This document shows, in pieces, positions 13,257 through 20,395 of a DNA stretch of 25,814 nucleotides. The DNA is from a virus: positions 1 to 25,814 of the IMG/VR virus record IMGVR_UViG_3300048015_000078; one strand, 5' to 3'. The translations under genes were made by a program, and so were the position numbers. The notes beneath the pieces are model-generated. The model was not told the origin of the DNA, made no database searches, and saw only the letters and a program-made list of their open reading frames with translations. Position 1 is the first letter of the stretch, and every line of letters starts with the position of its first letter.

Positions 13257-15687
13257 CGCCGACGACAAGCCGCTGCGGATCACCGGCGCGGCCGCGGCCG
13301 GCCCGGTGGCGATCCGCGCCGCCGCCGGCACCGACGCCGACGGCCGGCCGAAGCTCCCGACGTTCGACATGCTCGCCTACACCGGCGCGCCCATGCACCC
13401 GGACGGGTGGTGGGACCTGGTCGTGATCGACCTCACCGGGGTGAAGATCCCGAGCCAGCACCGGCCGATCCTGCGCCAGCACGACCACACACGGATCGTC
13501 GGTCACTCGACCGCGATCACCGTGAGCGACAAGGGGATCGAGGCGAGCGGGGTGCTGTCGGGCGCCGGCCCGGACGCCAAGGAAGTGGCCGAACTGGCCC
13601 GCAACGGGTTCCAGTGGCAGGCCAGTGTCGGCGCCAACCCGATCCGCCGCGAGTACCTGGAGAGCGGCGAGACCGCGACCGTCAACGGCCGCGAGGTGAC
13701 CGGCCCGATGGTGATCAGCCGCGAGACCGTACTCGGAGAGATTTCGTTCGTCCCGCTGGGCGCTGACGGAGCCACCTCCGCCACCGTCAGCGCTTCACGA
13801 GGTGGTTCGCCCATGAACGAGAAGATGCTCATCAAGGGGATGAAGGTTCACGGCCACATCCGCGCCGGGAAGTACTCCGACGAGGCCATCGACAAGATGA
13901 CCGACGACGAGGCGAAGGCGGCCCTCAAGGAGTGCATGAAGGGCGCGGACGACGAGGAGATGGACGCCGAGGACGACGAGGAGATGGACGCCGAGGACGA
14001 CGAGGAGGTGCCCACGGCGAAGGCCGGCAAGCGGACCGGTATCAAGGGCAAGGGCAAGGTGAAGGCCGCGGGCAAGAAGGCCGCGAAGGCGTCCCTGAAC
14101 GAACTGCTGCGGGAGAGCGTCGGGGACATCCGCGCCGCCGCCGCCGCCGAGATCCGCCGCCAGGAGGCGATCAAGGCCCGCGCCGCGAAGCACGACGTGA
14201 CGCACGTCACGCTCGACACCGGCGAGCGCGTCAACCTGGTCGCGCACGCGATCGACAAGAACTGGACCGCGGACCAGGCCGAGCTGTACGCGCTCCGGGC
14301 CGGGCGTCCGGCCGCCGACGTGGGCGGCCCGCTCGCGTACGTGACGAACAAGCCCGACCTGAACGAGGCCGTGCTCGAAGCGGCCGTGTTCCACGCGGCG
14401 CGGCACCAGTTCAGGCTCGACGACGACTCGTTCTACGTGGACTCGACGCCGGACGGCAAGGGCACGATCCGCCGCGTCCCGCTGCACCTCCAGCGCGAGG
14501 CCCAGGACGGGTTCAGGAGCCGGTACTCGGACCAGGTGCAGCAGGCCGCGCACACCCTGTTCAAGGGCCGCATCGGGCCGAAGCAGATCCTCCACGCGGC
14601 GTTCGGCCAGTGGGGCAAGCGGCACTCGCTCGACCTGTCCGGCGAGCACGGCGTCCGCGACGCGCTGAAGGCGTGGGAGTTCAACGAGAACCCCGCGATC
14701 CGCGCCGAAGGCACGTCGCAGATGTCGATCTCGAACATCCTCGCGAACGTGCTCAACAAGTTCGCGCTCCAGGGCTACCTGTTCATCGAACAGGCGTGGC
14801 GCGAGGTCTGCGCGATCCGCCCAGTGAACGACTTCAAGCCGACCAAGAGCATCAACCTGCTCGGCGACGTCATGTACAAGCAGCTCGGGCCGGCGTCCGA
14901 GCTGGTGAACGCGAGCCTCGGGGACCAGGCGTTCGCCAACCAGGCGAACCCGTATGGCCGCATCCTGACGATCCCGTGGACGCACATCGTCAACGACGAC
15001 CTGGGCATGCTCACCGGCGCGCCGATGAAGATCGGCCAGGGGGCCGGCCTGGCGCTCAACGACAACATCTGGACCCTGTGGGCGGCGATGGCCGCGGGCA
15101 CCGTCAACGGGGACGACGGGAACCCGTTCTGGCGGACCACCAGCTCGACCACGGCCGCGGCCATCAAGGCCGGGACCGCGTACAAGCCGAACAAGACGAG
15201 CGGGGGCACGTCGGTCCTGGCGCCGGCAGGGATGCAGGTCGTGAAGGCCCTGTTCGACAACCAGATCGACCCGAACGGAAACCCGCTCGGGTTCAACGGG
15301 CTCAAGCCGGTGCTCCTGTTCGGGCCGTCGAACTGGCAGAACGCGATGCAGGTCCTGTACGCCAGCTCGCTGGTTTACGGGGGCTCGACCGCGGCCGCGG
15401 CCGCGCCCAACTTCAACGCCTTCCAAGGGTTCTTCAACCCGGTCATGAGCCGGTACGTGGAGAGCCCGACCTACGTGAACTCGACCACCGCGTGGTGGAT
15501 GCTGTTCAACCCGATTGCGCTGGCGGCGATCGAGGTGTGCTTCCTCAACGGCGTGGACACGCCCGCGGTGCTCCAGGCCGGCCCGGAGTTCCAGTTCGAC
15601 CGGCTCGGGATCTCGATCCGCGGGACCATGCCGTTCGGCTCGAACCAGCAGAACTTCCGCGGCGGCGTGTACGCCGTCGGCGCCTGA
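13246..15687 (+). CDS. Prohead protease/major capsid fusion protein
   Basis: 813 residues from ATG 13246, seven bases after GGGGAG. Residues 1 to about 185 are an HK97-type (S78-like) maturation protease: His79 in RQHDH, Ser127 in WQASVGA, and Glu165 in LGEISFVPLGA match the H/S/E triad of HK97 gp4 in order and spacing. A strongly acidic then strongly basic linker follows (about 235-285), then a helical delta- or scaffold-like part (about 285-490). The major capsid domain fills 490-813 (NILANVLNKFALQGYLFIEQ … PYGRILTIPWTHIVNDD … RGTMPFG). The protease is expected to cleave itself and the scaffold-like region during assembly. Met190 follows a GAGG and could start a shorter product. Confidence 0.9.
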   Translation: MPRDADDKPLRITGAAAAGPVAIRAAAGTDADGRPKLPTFDMLAYTGAPMHPDGWWDLVVIDLTGVKIPSQHRPILRQHDHTRIVGHSTAITVSDKGIEASGVLSGAGPDAKEVAELARNGFQWQASVGANPIRREYLESGETATVNGREVTGPMVISRETVLGEISFVPLGADGATSATVSASRGGSPMNEKMLIKGMKVHGHIRAGKYSDEAIDKMTDDEAKAALKECMKGADDEEMDAEDDEEMDAEDDEEVPTAKAGKRTGIKGKGKVKAAGKKAAKASLNELLRESVGDIRAAAAAEIRRQEAIKARAAKHDVTHVTLDTGERVNLVAHAIDKNWTADQAELYALRAGRPAADVGGPLAYVTNKPDLNEAVLEAAVFHAARHQFRLDDDSFYVDSTPDGKGTIRRVPLHLQREAQDGFRSRYSDQVQQAAHTLFKGRIGPKQILHAAFGQWGKRHSLDLSGEHGVRDALKAWEFNENPAIRAEGTSQMSISNILANVLNKFALQGYLFIEQAWREVCAIRPVNDFKPTKSINLLGDVMYKQLGPASELVNASLGDQAFANQANPYGRILTIPWTHIVNDDLGMLTGAPMKIGQGAGLALNDNIWTLWAAMAAGTVNGDDGNPFWRTTSSTTAAAIKAGTAYKPNKTSGGTSVLAPAGMQVVKALFDNQIDPNGNPLGFNGLKPVLLFGPSNWQNAMQVLYASSLVYGGSTAAAAAPNFNAFQGFFNPVMSRYVESPTYVNSTTAWWMLFNPIALAAIEVCFLNGVDTPAVLQAGPEFQFDRLGISIRGTMPFGSNQQNFRGGVYAVGA
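13799..13815 (+). promoter_or_regulatory. Candidate internal ribosome binding site in protease/capsid gene
   Basis: GAGG at 13799-13802 lies ten bases before an in-frame ATG at 13813 (Met190), precisely at the end of the protease domain. Initiation there would yield a 624-residue scaffold/capsid protein without protease, as lambda C/Nu3 do by nested starts. The sequence supports the possibility only. Confidence 0.4.
13948..14007 (+). repeat. Acidic 8-residue tandem repeat in capsid fusion linker
   Basis: A 24-base unit encoding DDEEMDAE is present twice, followed by a third DDEE (residues 235-254). It lies between protease and capsid parts and is followed at once by a Lys/Gly-rich basic stretch. 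Confidence 0.9.
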
Positions 15688-15713
15688 GGACGGCCCGCGT
15701 TTCGTGTCCCAGA

Positions 15714-15740
15714 GTTCCGGCAGGGATCTGGGGCCGGAAC
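15714..15740. repeat. 8-bp inverted repeat directly after capsid gene
   Basis: GTTCCGGC (15714-15721) and GCCGGAAC (15733-15740) are perfect complements with an 11-base loop, in the 73-base gap between the capsid stop and the first glycosyltransferase-like gene. There is no T-tract. It could be a partial terminator or an RNA stabiliser setting high capsid expression relative to downstream genes. Confidence 0.5.
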
Positions 15741-15760
15741 CGCGAACCGGGAACTGCGAC

Positions 15761-16534
15761 ATGAGCGGCCGCAAGAAGATCGTGTGCCTGGGCATGCCGA
15801 GCTACGGCGACCTGAGTGCCGGCGCGGCGCTGGCGTTCTTCTGCGCTTCGCGGGACCCGGGGCTCACGGTCCACCGGCGGCACGACGCGAGCTCGCTGCT
15901 CGCGCACAATTTCAACCGCCTGTGGTGCTGGGGGCTGAACGAGGCACGGCACGGGGGCGGGTGCGATTACTTCGCCATGCTCCACGCGGACGTGGAGCCG
16001 GGGCCGGGCTGGCTCGACGCGCTGGTCGCCGAACTGGACGCCACCGGGCTCGACGTGCTCGGGGTCCCGGTGCCGATCAAGGACGGCCGCGGGCTCACGA
16101 GCACCGCCCTGGCCCGGGACGACGGCTCGACGTGGCGGGTCCACTCGCGGCTCACGCTGGCCGAGGTGACCGCGCTGCCGGAGACGTTCACCGCGGCCGA
16201 CCTGGGCGGCCGGCCGCTGCTCCTGAACACGGGCTGTTGGGTGTGCCGGTTCGATCCGGGGTGGGCCGAGCAGGTGTACTTCACCATCAACGACCGGATC
16301 GTGGTCGGCCCGGACGGCCGGTACGCGCCCGAGGTCGAGCCCGAGGACTGGTTCTTCTCGCGGCTGCTGCACGAGCGCGGGCTGGCGGTCGGCTGCACCC
16401 GCAAGGTGCGGCTGACGCACCGCGGGGCCGCGGCGTTCGCGAACGACCGCGTCTGGGGCACCAACCCGATCGACCACGAGTACGTGACCGAGAGCCCCCT
16501 CCGCACGGCGGGCGCGGTCCCAACCGAGGGCTGA
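15761..16534 (+). CDS. Glycosyltransferase-like protein in head module, copy 1
   Basis: 257 residues from ATG 15761, seven bases after GGGAA. The pattern is that of a GT-A (family 2-like) glycosyltransferase: an N-terminal beta strand and helix (KIVCLGMPSYGDLS), HNFNRLWCWGLNEAR, then FAMLHADVEPGPGW with a DxD-like HAD (residues 75-77), and a PEDWFFSRLL acceptor-side block (Glu195, Asp196). Close to the end come THRG (His220) and NDRVWGT. No signal peptide or membrane segment is seen, so it acts in the cytoplasm. It is clearly paralogous to the 16918-17670 product. Placed between capsid and decoration genes, it may modify virion proteins; sugar donor and acceptor are unknown. Confidence 0.75.
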   Translation: MSGRKKIVCLGMPSYGDLSAGAALAFFCASRDPGLTVHRRHDASSLLAHNFNRLWCWGLNEARHGGGCDYFAMLHADVEPGPGWLDALVAELDATGLDVLGVPVPIKDGRGLTSTALARDDGSTWRVHSRLTLAEVTALPETFTAADLGGRPLLLNTGCWVCRFDPGWAEQVYFTINDRIVVGPDGRYAPEVEPEDWFFSRLLHERGLAVGCTRKVRLTHRGAAAFANDRVWGTNPIDHEYVTESPLRTAGAVPTEG

Positions 16535-16537
16535 CCG

Positions 16538-16891
16538 ATGGCGATGGTTTACTTCCGCACCGGCAAGCCGATCACCGTCGCGTACACGCCCGCGGGCGGG
16601 AACGTGAACGCCGGCGACGTCGTGGTCCTGGGCAACACGGCCGGGCTCGGGCTCGGCGTCGCGCCGCTCGACATCCCCAACGGGACGCTCGGCGACCTGA
16701 CGATCTTCGGCGGCATCTACGACGTGGTGAACGAGTCGAACGCGGCCAACTGGGCGAAGGTGTACTGGGACGCCACGAACTCGAAGGTCACCACCACGAG
16801 CACGAACAACGCGCTGTTCGGGTACGTCGTGTCGGGCGGCGGCGGCGGGGCGAACACGACCGCGCAGGCGTTCCTCGACCCGACGCAGTGA
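16538..16891 (+). CDS. Capsid decoration/stabilising protein, DUF2190-like
   Basis: 117 residues from ATG 16538, seven bases after GAGGG and four bases past the previous stop. The sequence FRTGKPITVAYTPAGGNVNAGDVVVLGN…GVAPLDIPNGTLGDLTIFGGIYDV is the pattern of DUF2190 phage proteins: small beta-rich proteins that follow the capsid gene and decorate or stabilise the head. The C-terminus has a Thr/Ser/Asn-rich stretch (TTTSTNNALFGYV) and a Gly run, which would offer hydroxyl groups to a glycosyltransferase. Its position between two glycosyltransferase-like genes is unusual. Confidence 0.8.
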   Translation: MAMVYFRTGKPITVAYTPAGGNVNAGDVVVLGNTAGLGLGVAPLDIPNGTLGDLTIFGGIYDVVNESNAANWAKVYWDATNSKVTTTSTNNALFGYVVSGGGGGANTTAQAFLDPTQ

Positions 16892-16917
16892 CCGCACACC
16901 ACCCGAGGCCCCGCGTG

Positions 16918-17670
16918 ATGTCCGATCCCGTGCTGTTCCTCGCGCTCCCCGCCCGCCCGGTCGCGACCGCGCCGGGCACGACGATCGTCGTGCCCGCGCC
17001 GACCCGGCACCCGTACAAGGCGCGGCGCCGGCCGGGATCGCTGCTCAACCTGAACTTCAACCAGTTGTGGGCGGACGCGCTGAACGACCGGGCCGAGGTG
17101 CCGAGCCTGCGGTACTTCGCGATGTGCCACGACGACATCGAGCCGGTCCCCGGGTGGGCGGACCTGCTCGTCGAGGACCTGGAGCGGCTCCCGGCCGACG
17201 TCGTCAGCTCGGTGATCCCGCTCAAGGACGACCGCGGGCTGACCTCCACCGGCGTCTGGCAGCGCGAGACCGGCGGCGTCCGGCGGCTCACCATGACCGA
17301 GGTCATGAGCCTGCCGGAGACGTTCGGCCTCGTCCACCTGATCGGCGCCGGGCTGGCCGAGGCCGGCGACGTGCTCGCGATCAACACCGGGCTGTGGGTG
17401 TGCCGGCTCGACGCCGGCTGGGCCGAGCGGTTCCCGGGGTTCCGCAACGGGTGCGACGCCGTGGTGCGCGACGACACCGGCCGCTACCACGGCGTGTGCC
17501 TGTCCGAGGACTGGACCTTCGCGCTGTGGTGCGCGCAGGTCGGGCTGGCGGTGTACGCCACCCGCCGCGCGTCGGCCGCCCACGTGGCCGCCGACCGCAG
17601 CTACCCGAACGACCGCGCCTGGGGCACGTGGGTGACCGACCGGGGCGACCAAGAGGAGCCGCAATCGTGA
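16918..17670 (+). CDS. Glycosyltransferase-like protein in head module, copy 2
   Basis: 250 residues from ATG 16918; the adjacent GTG at 16915 is six bases from GAGG and equally possible. It shares a chain of blocks with the 15761 product: LNFNQLWADALNDR, YFAMCHDDIEPVPGW with HDD at 71-73 (a better metal-binding DxD-like site), KDDRGLTSTG, MSLPETF, INTGLWVCRLDAGWAER, LSEDWTF (Glu197, Asp198) and NDRAWGTW. The N-terminal 35 residues differ, lacking the KIVCLGMPSYG strand and starting instead with FLALPARPVATAPG. It appears to be a diverged duplicate, perhaps with another donor or acceptor. Its stop overlaps the next gene by GTGA. Confidence 0.75.
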   Translation: MSDPVLFLALPARPVATAPGTTIVVPAPTRHPYKARRRPGSLLNLNFNQLWADALNDRAEVPSLRYFAMCHDDIEPVPGWADLLVEDLERLPADVVSSVIPLKDDRGLTSTGVWQRETGGVRRLTMTEVMSLPETFGLVHLIGAGLAEAGDVLAINTGLWVCRLDAGWAERFPGFRNGCDAVVRDDTGRYHGVCLSEDWTFALWCAQVGLAVYATRRASAAHVAADRSYPNDRAWGTWVTDRGDQEEPQS

Positions 17671-17972
17671 GCGACCCGAACACGACCGCCGCGCCCGTCG
17701 CGCCGAGCGGGGCCGAGCCGACCGACCTCCAGCGGGCCGCCGCGCACCTGCGCGAGCGGCTCGGCGCGAAGGCGGGCAAGGAGCTGGTGCTGATCGACCA
17801 CGACGCGCTCGAAGCGGTGACCGCGGCGATCCCCGAGGACCGGCACACGTACGCGACCCGGGCGCAGCGGGCCGGGTCGCACCGCGCCGTTCCGCGGTCC
17901 GCCGACCGCACCTGCTGGGTCCAGGCGCAGTGCCTGGCCGAAGTGCTGAAGGTCGCCAATGTCCCAGCTTAG
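17667..17972 (+). CDS. Small hypothetical protein in neck region
   Basis: 101 residues from GTG 17667, GTGA-coupled to the second glycosyltransferase-like gene and preceded by GAGGAG. It is helical, with an N-terminal Ala/Pro-rich stretch, then LQRAAAHLRERLGAKAGKELVLIDHDAL and a C-terminal CWVQAQCLAEVLKVA. A head-to-tail adaptor is possible by position. The next gene starts 14 bases before its end. Confidence 0.5.
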   Translation: MSDPNTTAAPVAPSGAEPTDLQRAAAHLRERLGAKAGKELVLIDHDALEAVTAAIPEDRHTYATRAQRAGSHRAVPRSADRTCWVQAQCLAEVLKVANVPA

Positions 17973-18339
17973 TTTGGGCCGGCGCGGGACCGCCGCCCGG
18001 GTCCGCCGGCAGAAGCTCGCGTCCGGGGTGGGCGTCACGTACACGCGGCTGTCCGGCGCGGTCCTGACGCTCACGGCCGTCCCGGCGCTGAGCGCGTTCC
18101 GCAGCGAGACGCTGCCCGGGCGGGTGGAGATCGCCGAGCGCGACTACATGGTCGCGGTGACCGACCTGGCCGCCGCCGGCGCCGAGCAGGTGCCCCAGAT
18201 CGGCGACCGGATCGCCGAGACGATCGACGGCACGGCGTGCACCTTCGAGGTCATGACCCCGACCAACGGCGAGCCGGCCTGGCGGTACGACGCGCAGGAC
18301 CGCGGGTTCTACCGGATCCACACCCAGCGGGTGGCCTGA
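17959..18339 (+). CDS. Putative head-tail joining (head-closure) protein
   Basis: 126 residues from ATG 17959, preceded by AAGG. A basic N-terminus (GRRGTAARVRRQKLASGVGVTYTR) leads into beta strands (LSGAVLTLTAVPA…RVEIAERDYMVAVTDLA) and ends with IGDRIAETIDGTACTFEVM…WRYDAQDRGFYRIHT. The 'gDRI…G…yeV…' beta pattern is that of small stopper/head-closure proteins such as lambda gpFII or SPP1 gp16. The assignment rests on this pattern and on position. Confidence 0.55.
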   Translation: MSQLSLGRRGTAARVRRQKLASGVGVTYTRLSGAVLTLTAVPALSAFRSETLPGRVEIAERDYMVAVTDLAAAGAEQVPQIGDRIAETIDGTACTFEVMTPTNGEPAWRYDAQDRGFYRIHTQRVA

Positions 18340-18340
18340 C

Positions 18341-18844
18341 GTGCCGTACGCCGCGACGACGCCGAGCCTCGTGCTGTGCGCGAACCTCGCGGCGTACGTG
18401 CAGGCGCAGTGGGGGCCGACGAGCCCGGACGGCGTGAGCTGGGACAAGTTCACGCGGTTCGCCGGTCCGGACGACCCGAACCTGAAGCTGGTCGGCCGGC
18501 AGGTGGAGTTCTACCCGACTCAGGATTACGAGTGGCAGCCGCTCACCCGCAAGGAGTCGCTGTACACGCACCGCGTGTCGTGCCTGGTGGTCGAGCGGTA
18601 CATCGCCGCCGGCGACGTGACCCGCGACTGGTGGGCGCAGCGGGTCGACTTCGTCCACGACCAGGTCGTGACGGGCCTGCGGTTCAACGCCCACGGCCCC
18701 GCGCCGTTTAACGCGGCGCTGAAGACGCTCCGCGGCCGGGTCGAGGTGTGCGATCTCGAAAAGTTGCTGAGCCGGAACAAGCTGTTTTACGCCTACGTGG
18801 AACTCGACTTCGAAGAGGTCGTGACGCTCCCGAGCAGTCCCTAA
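18341..18844 (+). CDS. Putative tail terminator/completion protein
   Basis: 167 residues from GTG 18341, one base after the previous stop. The order after head-closure and before the tail tube fits a tail terminator that caps the tube. Visible features are an N-terminal helix (LVLCANLAAYVQAQWG), a middle beta region (LKLVGRQVEFYPTQ, HRVSCLVVERYI) and a helix (WWAQRVDFVHDQVV). The GTG is weakly served by GGTGG six bases ahead. The product is unlike anything I recognise with certainty. Confidence 0.45.
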   Translation: MPYAATTPSLVLCANLAAYVQAQWGPTSPDGVSWDKFTRFAGPDDPNLKLVGRQVEFYPTQDYEWQPLTRKESLYTHRVSCLVVERYIAAGDVTRDWWAQRVDFVHDQVVTGLRFNAHGPAPFNAALKTLRGRVEVCDLEKLLSRNKLFYAYVELDFEEVVTLPSSP

Positions 18845-18869
18845 CCGACCAACGTGAAAGGGCTCGCCC

Positions 18870-19412
18870 ATGCCCGTCAACCTCGCCGGCGGCGCCGCCG
18901 GGATCTACTGGAACTCCGGCACGTACCTGTCCCCCACCTGGGTCGAGCAGACGCAGGTGAAGGACGTCTCGCCGAAGTTCCCGTGGAAGATGCCGGACGC
19001 GAGCGCCCGCTCGTCGGCCGTGGCGCTCGTCGTGAAGGCCAACATGGACCTCGAAGTCGAGGTGACGATGCGGGCCGACCCGCTGGAGCCGCAGTACGTG
19101 ACCGCGCCCACCGCCACCGGCCCGACCGCCGGGTGGACGAACAACGCCTACAGCCGCACCGCGAACGTGGACATGCTGATCCTGAACGCCAAGCTCAGCG
19201 TCGTCGGGGCCGCGGGCGTGCGCGCGAATTTCCTCATCTCCGAGGACCAGGAGCCGCAGGAGATCGAGGGCGCGGTGATCGCCACGTTCAAGCTCAAGCC
19301 GACGCTGAGCTTCTACACGGCCAACAGCAACACGTTCAACATCTACCCGAACTGGGCGTACGTGAGCACCGCCAACACCCCCACCTACACCCCGATCACC
19401 TTCGCGACGTGA
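18870..19412 (+). CDS. Putative major tail tube protein
   Basis: 180 residues from ATG 18870, seven bases after AAAGGG. It is beta-rich and almost Cys-free: WVEQTQVKDVS…WKMPDASARSS, ALVVKANMDLEVEVTMRADPLEPQ, ANVDMLILNAKLSV, and GAVIATFKLKPTLS near the end. The arrangement of a short N-terminal region, a charged loop and long strands, the size and the position before the chaperones suit a siphovirus tail tube subunit. Homology is not proven by eye. Confidence 0.6.
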   Translation: MPVNLAGGAAGIYWNSGTYLSPTWVEQTQVKDVSPKFPWKMPDASARSSAVALVVKANMDLEVEVTMRADPLEPQYVTAPTATGPTAGWTNNAYSRTANVDMLILNAKLSVVGAAGVRANFLISEDQEPQEIEGAVIATFKLKPTLSFYTANSNTFNIYPNWAYVSTANTPTYTPITFAT

Positions 19413-19416
19413 GCGC

Positions 19417-19908
19417 ATGGGCGGGTTTATTCCGAAGGCGAAGTTCGACGCCGGGTTCTTCCGCGCGAAGCCGGTGGCGGACGCCGCAGCCCGCGCGAAC
19501 GAGCGGGTGCAATCGAAGTTCGGCGCGTTCACCCGCCGGACCATGAAGAGTTCGATCCGGTACAAGACGGGCGTCGCGCCGGCCGGGAGCCCGCCGTACG
19601 CGCACCGGTCCGAGAGCTTCACCCGCACGAAGCGGAACGCGAAGACGGGTGCAACGACGCGACAGGCTCAAAGCCCGCTCCGGGAGCTGATCTTCTTCGC
19701 GCTGGACCGCGCGACGAGCAGCGTGGTGATCGGGCCGGTGCGGTTCGGCGCGGGTGGAGCGCACGCGCTCGAATTCGGCGGCACGACCGCGGTCCGCCGC
19801 GCGGGGCGGACGAGGAGCGTGCGGATCGCCCCGCACCCGTTCGCGCGGCCCGCCGGCGCGGCCGAGGCGAAGAACCTGCCCGAACTGTTGCGCTCCTCCG
19901 TGAGGTGA
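19417..19908 (+). CDS. HK97 gp10-like neck/tail completion protein
   Basis: 163 residues from ATG 19417, four bases after the previous stop. It has the family's typical course: a basic helical N-terminus (FTRRTMKSSIRYK), AGSPPYAHR, SVVIGPVRFG, HALEFGGTT, and a closing APHPFARPA. These are the RSIRY / G.PP / vGP / EFGgT / RPF blocks of HK97 gp10-like and virion morphogenesis proteins. In most relatives this gene precedes the tube gene; here it follows it, a modest rearrangement. Confidence 0.65.
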   Translation: MGGFIPKAKFDAGFFRAKPVADAAARANERVQSKFGAFTRRTMKSSIRYKTGVAPAGSPPYAHRSESFTRTKRNAKTGATTRQAQSPLRELIFFALDRATSSVVIGPVRFGAGGAHALEFGGTTAVRRAGRTRSVRIAPHPFARPAGAAEAKNLPELLRSSVR

Positions 19909-19912
19909 CGAC

Positions 19913-20395
19913 GTGCCGACGTTCAGCGACAAGGCGGGCCGGGAGTGGGTGCTCGACCTCGACGTGACCGCCCTCGAACAGGTGGAGAGCCGCACCGAGG
20001 TGAGGTTAGACCAGCTCCTGGCCGACGGCGCGGCCGGCCTCCAGACGCTGTTCGCGCAGCCGCGGAAGCTCGTCCGCGTGCTGTGGGTGCTGATCGAGGA
20101 GCGGGCCGCGAAGGTCGGGCTCACCCCGGAGCAGTTCGGCCGCTCGTTCGACGGGGACGCGCTCGAACGGGCCGCCGACGCGCTCCTGAGGGCCGTCGCG
20201 GATTTTACCCCGAGCCGCCGGCGGCCGGTGCTGCTGGCGGCGATCGCCAAGGCGCAGGAGCTGGAGGCGAAGGCGGTGGAGATCGCCCTGGCGAAGATCG
20301 CCCGAACCAATCTCGCGGACCTCGCCCCCGACTCCTCGACACCTGCTACCGGCTCTGCGGCATCCTCGGCCTCGACCCCGGCGGCCGACGCCTGA
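19913..20395 (+). CDS. Tail assembly chaperone (lambda gpG-like)
   Basis: 160 residues from GTG 19913, seven bases after GAGG. The protein is short and acidic-helical: FSDKAGREWVLDLDVTALEQV and LDQLLADGAAGLQTLFAQPRKLVRVLWVLIEE form the usual front half of G-type chaperones, ending in an Ala/Ser/Thr-rich tail that looks like readthrough filler. A C5 run near its end (20325-20329) permits a -1 shift into the frame ending at 20658, giving a G-T fusion. Chaperone G and G-T proteins bring the tape measure and tube together during tail assembly. Confidence 0.65.
   Translation: MPTFSDKAGREWVLDLDVTALEQVESRTEVRLDQLLADGAAGLQTLFAQPRKLVRVLWVLIEERAAKVGLTPEQFGRSFDGDALERAADALLRAVADFTPSRRRPVLLAAIAKAQELEAKAVEIALAKIARTNLADLAPDSSTPATGSAASSASTPAADA
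20324..20330 (+). other. Candidate -1 ribosomal slippage site
   Basis: In the G frame the codons are GCC CCC GAC. Stepping back one base on the C5 run re-pairs CCC with CCC and continues as CGA CTC CTC GAC ACC. It is not a canonical X-XXY-YYZ heptamer, since the GCC codon would re-pair as CGC. A missing base in the sequence would give the same picture. Confidence 0.45.

Noticed and set aside
11783-13426. 547-codon + strand frame over the portal gene
   Set aside because: It is an Arg/Pro/Gly-rich out-of-frame reading of the portal gene, which has clear family motifs.
13795-15795. 666-codon minus-strand frame opposite the capsid gene
   Set aside because: It is Arg/Val/His-rich shadow sequence of the fusion capsid gene with no domain or ribosome binding site pattern.
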